Shown piece by piece: positions 61,821-64,000 of a stretch of DNA of 64,000 nucleotides (positions within the stretch are counted from its first letter, which is position 1; every line of letters begins with the position of its first letter). The DNA comes from Arthrobacter sp. zg-Y20. Its GTDB lineage: Bacteria; Actinomycetota; Actinomycetes; Actinomycetales; Micrococcaceae. The translations under genes were made by a program, and so were the position numbers. The notes beneath the pieces were generated by a model. That model was not told where the DNA came from, searched no databases, and was given only the letters and a program-made list of their open reading frames with translations. The stretch lies in NCBI RefSeq assembly GCF_030142075.1, contig NZ_CP126241.1, positions 3,286,001-3,350,000 of the forward strand, written 5' to 3'.

Positions 61821-63638
61821 TCAGGGCACCATCCAGCCCAGGATCGAGGTGGACTGCAGCCAGATCAGCAGGGTGAGGAACGCGAGCAGGCCAAGGCTCC
61901 AGCCAATGAGCTTGCGCAGCAGCGTGGATTCGGCGCCGTTCAGGCCCACGGCGGCGGCGGCAATGGCCAGGTTCTGCAGCGAGAGCATCTTGCCCATCAC
62001 GCCGGCGGAGGAGTTGGCGGCGGCCATCAGCGTGGGTGAGAGTCCGGTTTCATTCGCCGCCGCCACCTGCAGGGCACCGAAGAGGGAGTTGGAGGAGGTG
62101 TCGGAGCCCGTCAGTGCCACGCCGATCCACCCGAGCAGCGGGGACAGGATGGCGAAGAAGCCGCCGGCGGAGGCCAGTGCGACCCCCAAGGTGGTGGTCT
62201 GCCCGGACAGGTTCATTACAAAGGACAGGGCCAGGACGGCGCAGACGGTCAGGATGGTCCAGCGCAACTGCACCAGGGTCTCGCCGTACACCCGGACCCC
62301 GCGCCGTGGCGTAATCCGGTACAGGATCATGGTGATGATGCCGGAGAAAAGCAGCAGGGTTCCGGTGGCGCGGATGTGGTCGAAGCGCAGGGTCTGGGCG
62401 GCCACGGGTTTGCCGTTGGAACCGGTGACGTCCAGGCCCGGCCAGGAGAACGTGGTGCTGCCGATGCTGGTCAGCCAGGTTTTGATGCCGGGGACCTGGG
62501 CCAGGGAGAACACGGCAATAATGACCAGGTAGGGGGCAACCGCCATCCACACGTCATGCCCGGAAGGCCGGCCGGTCCCCGCGGATGCACCGGTATCACC
62601 GCTGCCGCGCGCCCCGCCGTCTTCTTTGGGGACGCGGCCGCCGTCGCCGACGGCGGTGGCTCCCCCGGTGCCCGGGGCCCCCGTCGCTCCCGCGGCCAGA
62701 GGGTCGCTGCGGCCGGGTCCGGTGAGAGTATCCGCGCCGGCGGTTTCGGCTACGCGCTCCCCGGCCTCCTCCGCTTCCCGGGTTTCCCCGGTCATTCCGA
62801 TGATTTCCACCGGTTGCCAGACCCGCAGCATCAGCAGCACGGCCACCACGGTGACCACGGCGGCCACCACATCGGTGAGTTCCACAATGAAGAAGTTGGA
62901 CGCCACGAACTGGGACAGCCCGAAGGCCGCCCCGGCCACCAGGGCCACCGGCCAGGTCTGCCGCACCCCGCGTTTGCCGTCCACCAGGAAAACCAGGATC
63001 AGCGGAACCACCAGCGCTATAAAGGGTGTTTGCCGGCCGGTCATGGAGGACAGTTCCTGCAGCGGGATGCCGGTGACGCCGTTCAGGGCGATGATAGGTG
63101 CCGCCATGGCACCGAAGGCCACCGGCGCCGTATTGGCCAGCAGCGCCACGACGGCGGATTTGAGCGGCTTCATGCCGGCAGCCATCAGCATGGCCGAAGC
63201 AATGGCCACCGGAGCACCGAATCCGGCCAAGGATTCCAGCAGGGCGCCGAAGCAGAAAGCGATCAGGATGGAGAGGATGCGCAGGTCATCGGAGATCGAC
63301 CGGATGGTGCGGCCCAGCACCTCGAACCAGGGCGTGGCTACGGTGAGTTTGTAGATCCACAGGGCGTTGATCAGGATCCAGAGGATGGGGAAGACGGCGT
63401 AGAACGCGCCAAGCCCGGTGGCGGAGAGGACCTGCCCCACGGGCATCCGCCAGCCGAGGATGGCTAGGAGGATGGAGAGCACCAGGCTGATCAGGGCCGC
63501 CTGGTAGGCCTTCATCCGGAACACGCCCAGCATCACGAATAACAGGAGCAGGGGCAGCGCTGCAAGGATTGCGGACAGGGCCAGGGATCCGGCGATGGGT
63601 TCGAGCGGCTGTTGGAATGCGGCTACCTGCGTCTTCAC
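61821..63638 (-). CDS. Lactate/glycolate permease (LctP family)
   Basis: A 605-residue transporter with about 13 helices. Family signatures: FPILWILINALWIYKLTV, GALLESLAGFGAPVAIASAM and SPLLGWIGVALTGSDTSSN with GALQVAAANETGLSP. A low-complexity Gly/Ala/Asp-rich insert of about 75 residues (around 290-370, TGPGRSDPLAAGATGAPGTG) interrupts the middle loop; it is not typical of LctP and is probably disordered. GTG at 63638 follows AAGGGAG at good spacing; in-frame upstream codons have no support. It heads a permease-dehydrogenase operon. Confidence 0.94.
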   Translation of the reverse strand: MKTQVAAFQQPLEPIAGSLALSAILAALPLLLLFVMLGVFRMKAYQAALISLVLSILLAILGWRMPVGQVLSATGLGAFYAVFPILWILINALWIYKLTVATPWFEVLGRTIRSISDDLRILSILIAFCFGALLESLAGFGAPVAIASAMLMAAGMKPLKSAVVALLANTAPVAFGAMAAPIIALNGVTGIPLQELSSMTGRQTPFIALVVPLILVFLVDGKRGVRQTWPVALVAGAAFGLSQFVASNFFIVELTDVVAAVVTVVAVLLMLRVWQPVEIIGMTGETREAEEAGERVAETAGADTLTGPGRSDPLAAGATGAPGTGGATAVGDGGRVPKEDGGARGSGDTGASAGTGRPSGHDVWMAVAPYLVIIAVFSLAQVPGIKTWLTSIGSTTFSWPGLDVTGSNGKPVAAQTLRFDHIRATGTLLLFSGIITMILYRITPRRGVRVYGETLVQLRWTILTVCAVLALSFVMNLSGQTTTLGVALASAGGFFAILSPLLGWIGVALTGSDTSSNSLFGALQVAAANETGLSPTLMAAANSSAGVMGKMLSLQNLAIAAAAVGLNGAESTLLRKLIGWSLGLLAFLTLLIWLQSTSILGWMVP

Positions 63639-63793
63639 AAAAACTCCCTTGTTTTTGTTTCCACACCGTTTGCCCTCCGCCGTTTGGTGTTCCCGGGGGC
63701 TGCCCCGGGCGCATGTACGCGGTGAGGATGGGTCCGACACTAGGCCCGGGCTGTGCGCAGGGTCAACGGTTCAGGCGCATCTTAGACACAGCA

Positions 63794-63836
63794 GCCGCCG
63801 CGGTTCCCGTCCGTGAGGAGCGGGAGCCGCGGCGGC
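63794..63836. terminator. Hairpin downstream of the partial gene at the window end
   Basis: GCCGCCGCGG pairs with CCGCGGCGGC, extended by TTCCCG and CGGGAG, around a short loop. It lies 32 bases beyond the stop of the minus-strand gene entering at 64000 and probably terminates it. Confidence 0.75.
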
Positions 63837-63867
63837 GGGCGGTGCGGTGCTGCGTGGAGCCGCCGAC

Positions 63868-64000
63868 CTATTGCCGCGGATCGGGATTCTGCGGCTCTTC
63901 GCTCCCCATGTCGGCGGCACCGAAGAGTTTCTCCGCCGGGGAATTCGCGGCGCTGTTCGCGCGGGCCATCAATTCCGGATGATGCAGGTCCAGAGCCGGC
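63868..64000 (-). CDS. 3' end of an unidentified gene
   Basis: The last 43 codons of a gene entering from beyond the window: ALDLHHPELMARANSAANSP, then AEKLFGAADMGSEEPQNPDP and RQ before the stop. The composition (Ala, Pro, Asn, acidic) suggests a disordered C-terminal tail. Too little is present to name a family. It is followed by a terminator hairpin at 63794-63836. Confidence 0.6.
   Translation of the reverse strand, partial: PALDLHHPELMARANSAANSPAEKLFGAADMGSEEPQNPDPRQ

Overview
The window is high-GC DNA with actinobacterial habits: GTGA/ATGA stop-start overlaps, frequent GTG/TTG starts, a mycothiol-type maleylpyruvate isomerase, a LAxTG surface anchor and a guanidine-III riboswitch like that of Thermobifida. 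The gene set fits Arthrobacter or a close relative in the Micrococcaceae. This is inferred from gene content; there is no rRNA or tRNA gene to confirm it. Nearly all of the window is chromosomal, with one AT-richer insert at about 36.3-38.85 kb.

Layout. 0-11 kb: the 5' part of an ABC ATPase, a guanidinium exporter under a guanidine-III riboswitch, a GNAT enzyme, an LssY-C/DoxX-like membrane protein, an AraC/SDR divergent pair, a lipoprotein, VanZ and ASCH genes, then a coupled four-gene operon (ImmA/IrrE protease, MAB_1171c-type membrane protein, alpha/beta hydrolase, EspR-like regulator) behind a perfect 16-bp palindrome. 11-29.5 kb: a phenol-hydroxylase-type monooxygenase, an AraC relic between arrays of 19-bp repeats, an MFS pump with an ArsR-type regulator, a short UvrA paralogue, a BBE-type flavoprotein, hydrolases, an unusual Ser-X-X triplet-repeat protein, an LAYTG surface protein and assorted enzymes. 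29.5-32 kb: TPP riboswitch and thiM-thiE-thiD.

32.6-36.1 kb is a reactive-sulfur regulon: a CstB-like persulfide dioxygenase/rhodanese fusion, a CstR-like repressor, a rhodanese whose membrane domain appears deleted with a frameshift, a TauE-type exporter and a small Cys-rich protein, with four ATACCCC-type operators. 36.3-38.85 kb is the insert: a nuclease-like gene and a two-gene unit whose layout resembles phage lambda RexA-RexB (a soluble sensor-like protein plus a four-helix membrane protein). This is the best candidate for an undescribed defence system.

38.9-50.2 kb contains two paralogous modules, each an RsbQ/KAI2-like alpha/beta hydrolase overlapping by 8 nt a PAS-PAS histidine kinase. 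The second is an operon with a WxL-like secreted protein and a DUF916-like membrane protein, and its kinase has lost ATP-binding residues. Both modules are preceded by related hairpin-rich leader elements. A MarR-regulated DHA2 pump lies between them. 50.2-64 kb: MarR/ABC exporter, MarR/Bcr-CflA pump, TetR/MMPL pump, an aldo/keto reductase, a Rieske-DUF2231 membrane protein, a lactate permease with an FAD-linked 2-hydroxyacid dehydrogenase, and the 3' end of an unidentified gene.

The main themes are drug and toxin efflux with local repressors, reactive-sulfur detoxification, thiamine salvage, and hydrolase-linked signalling.
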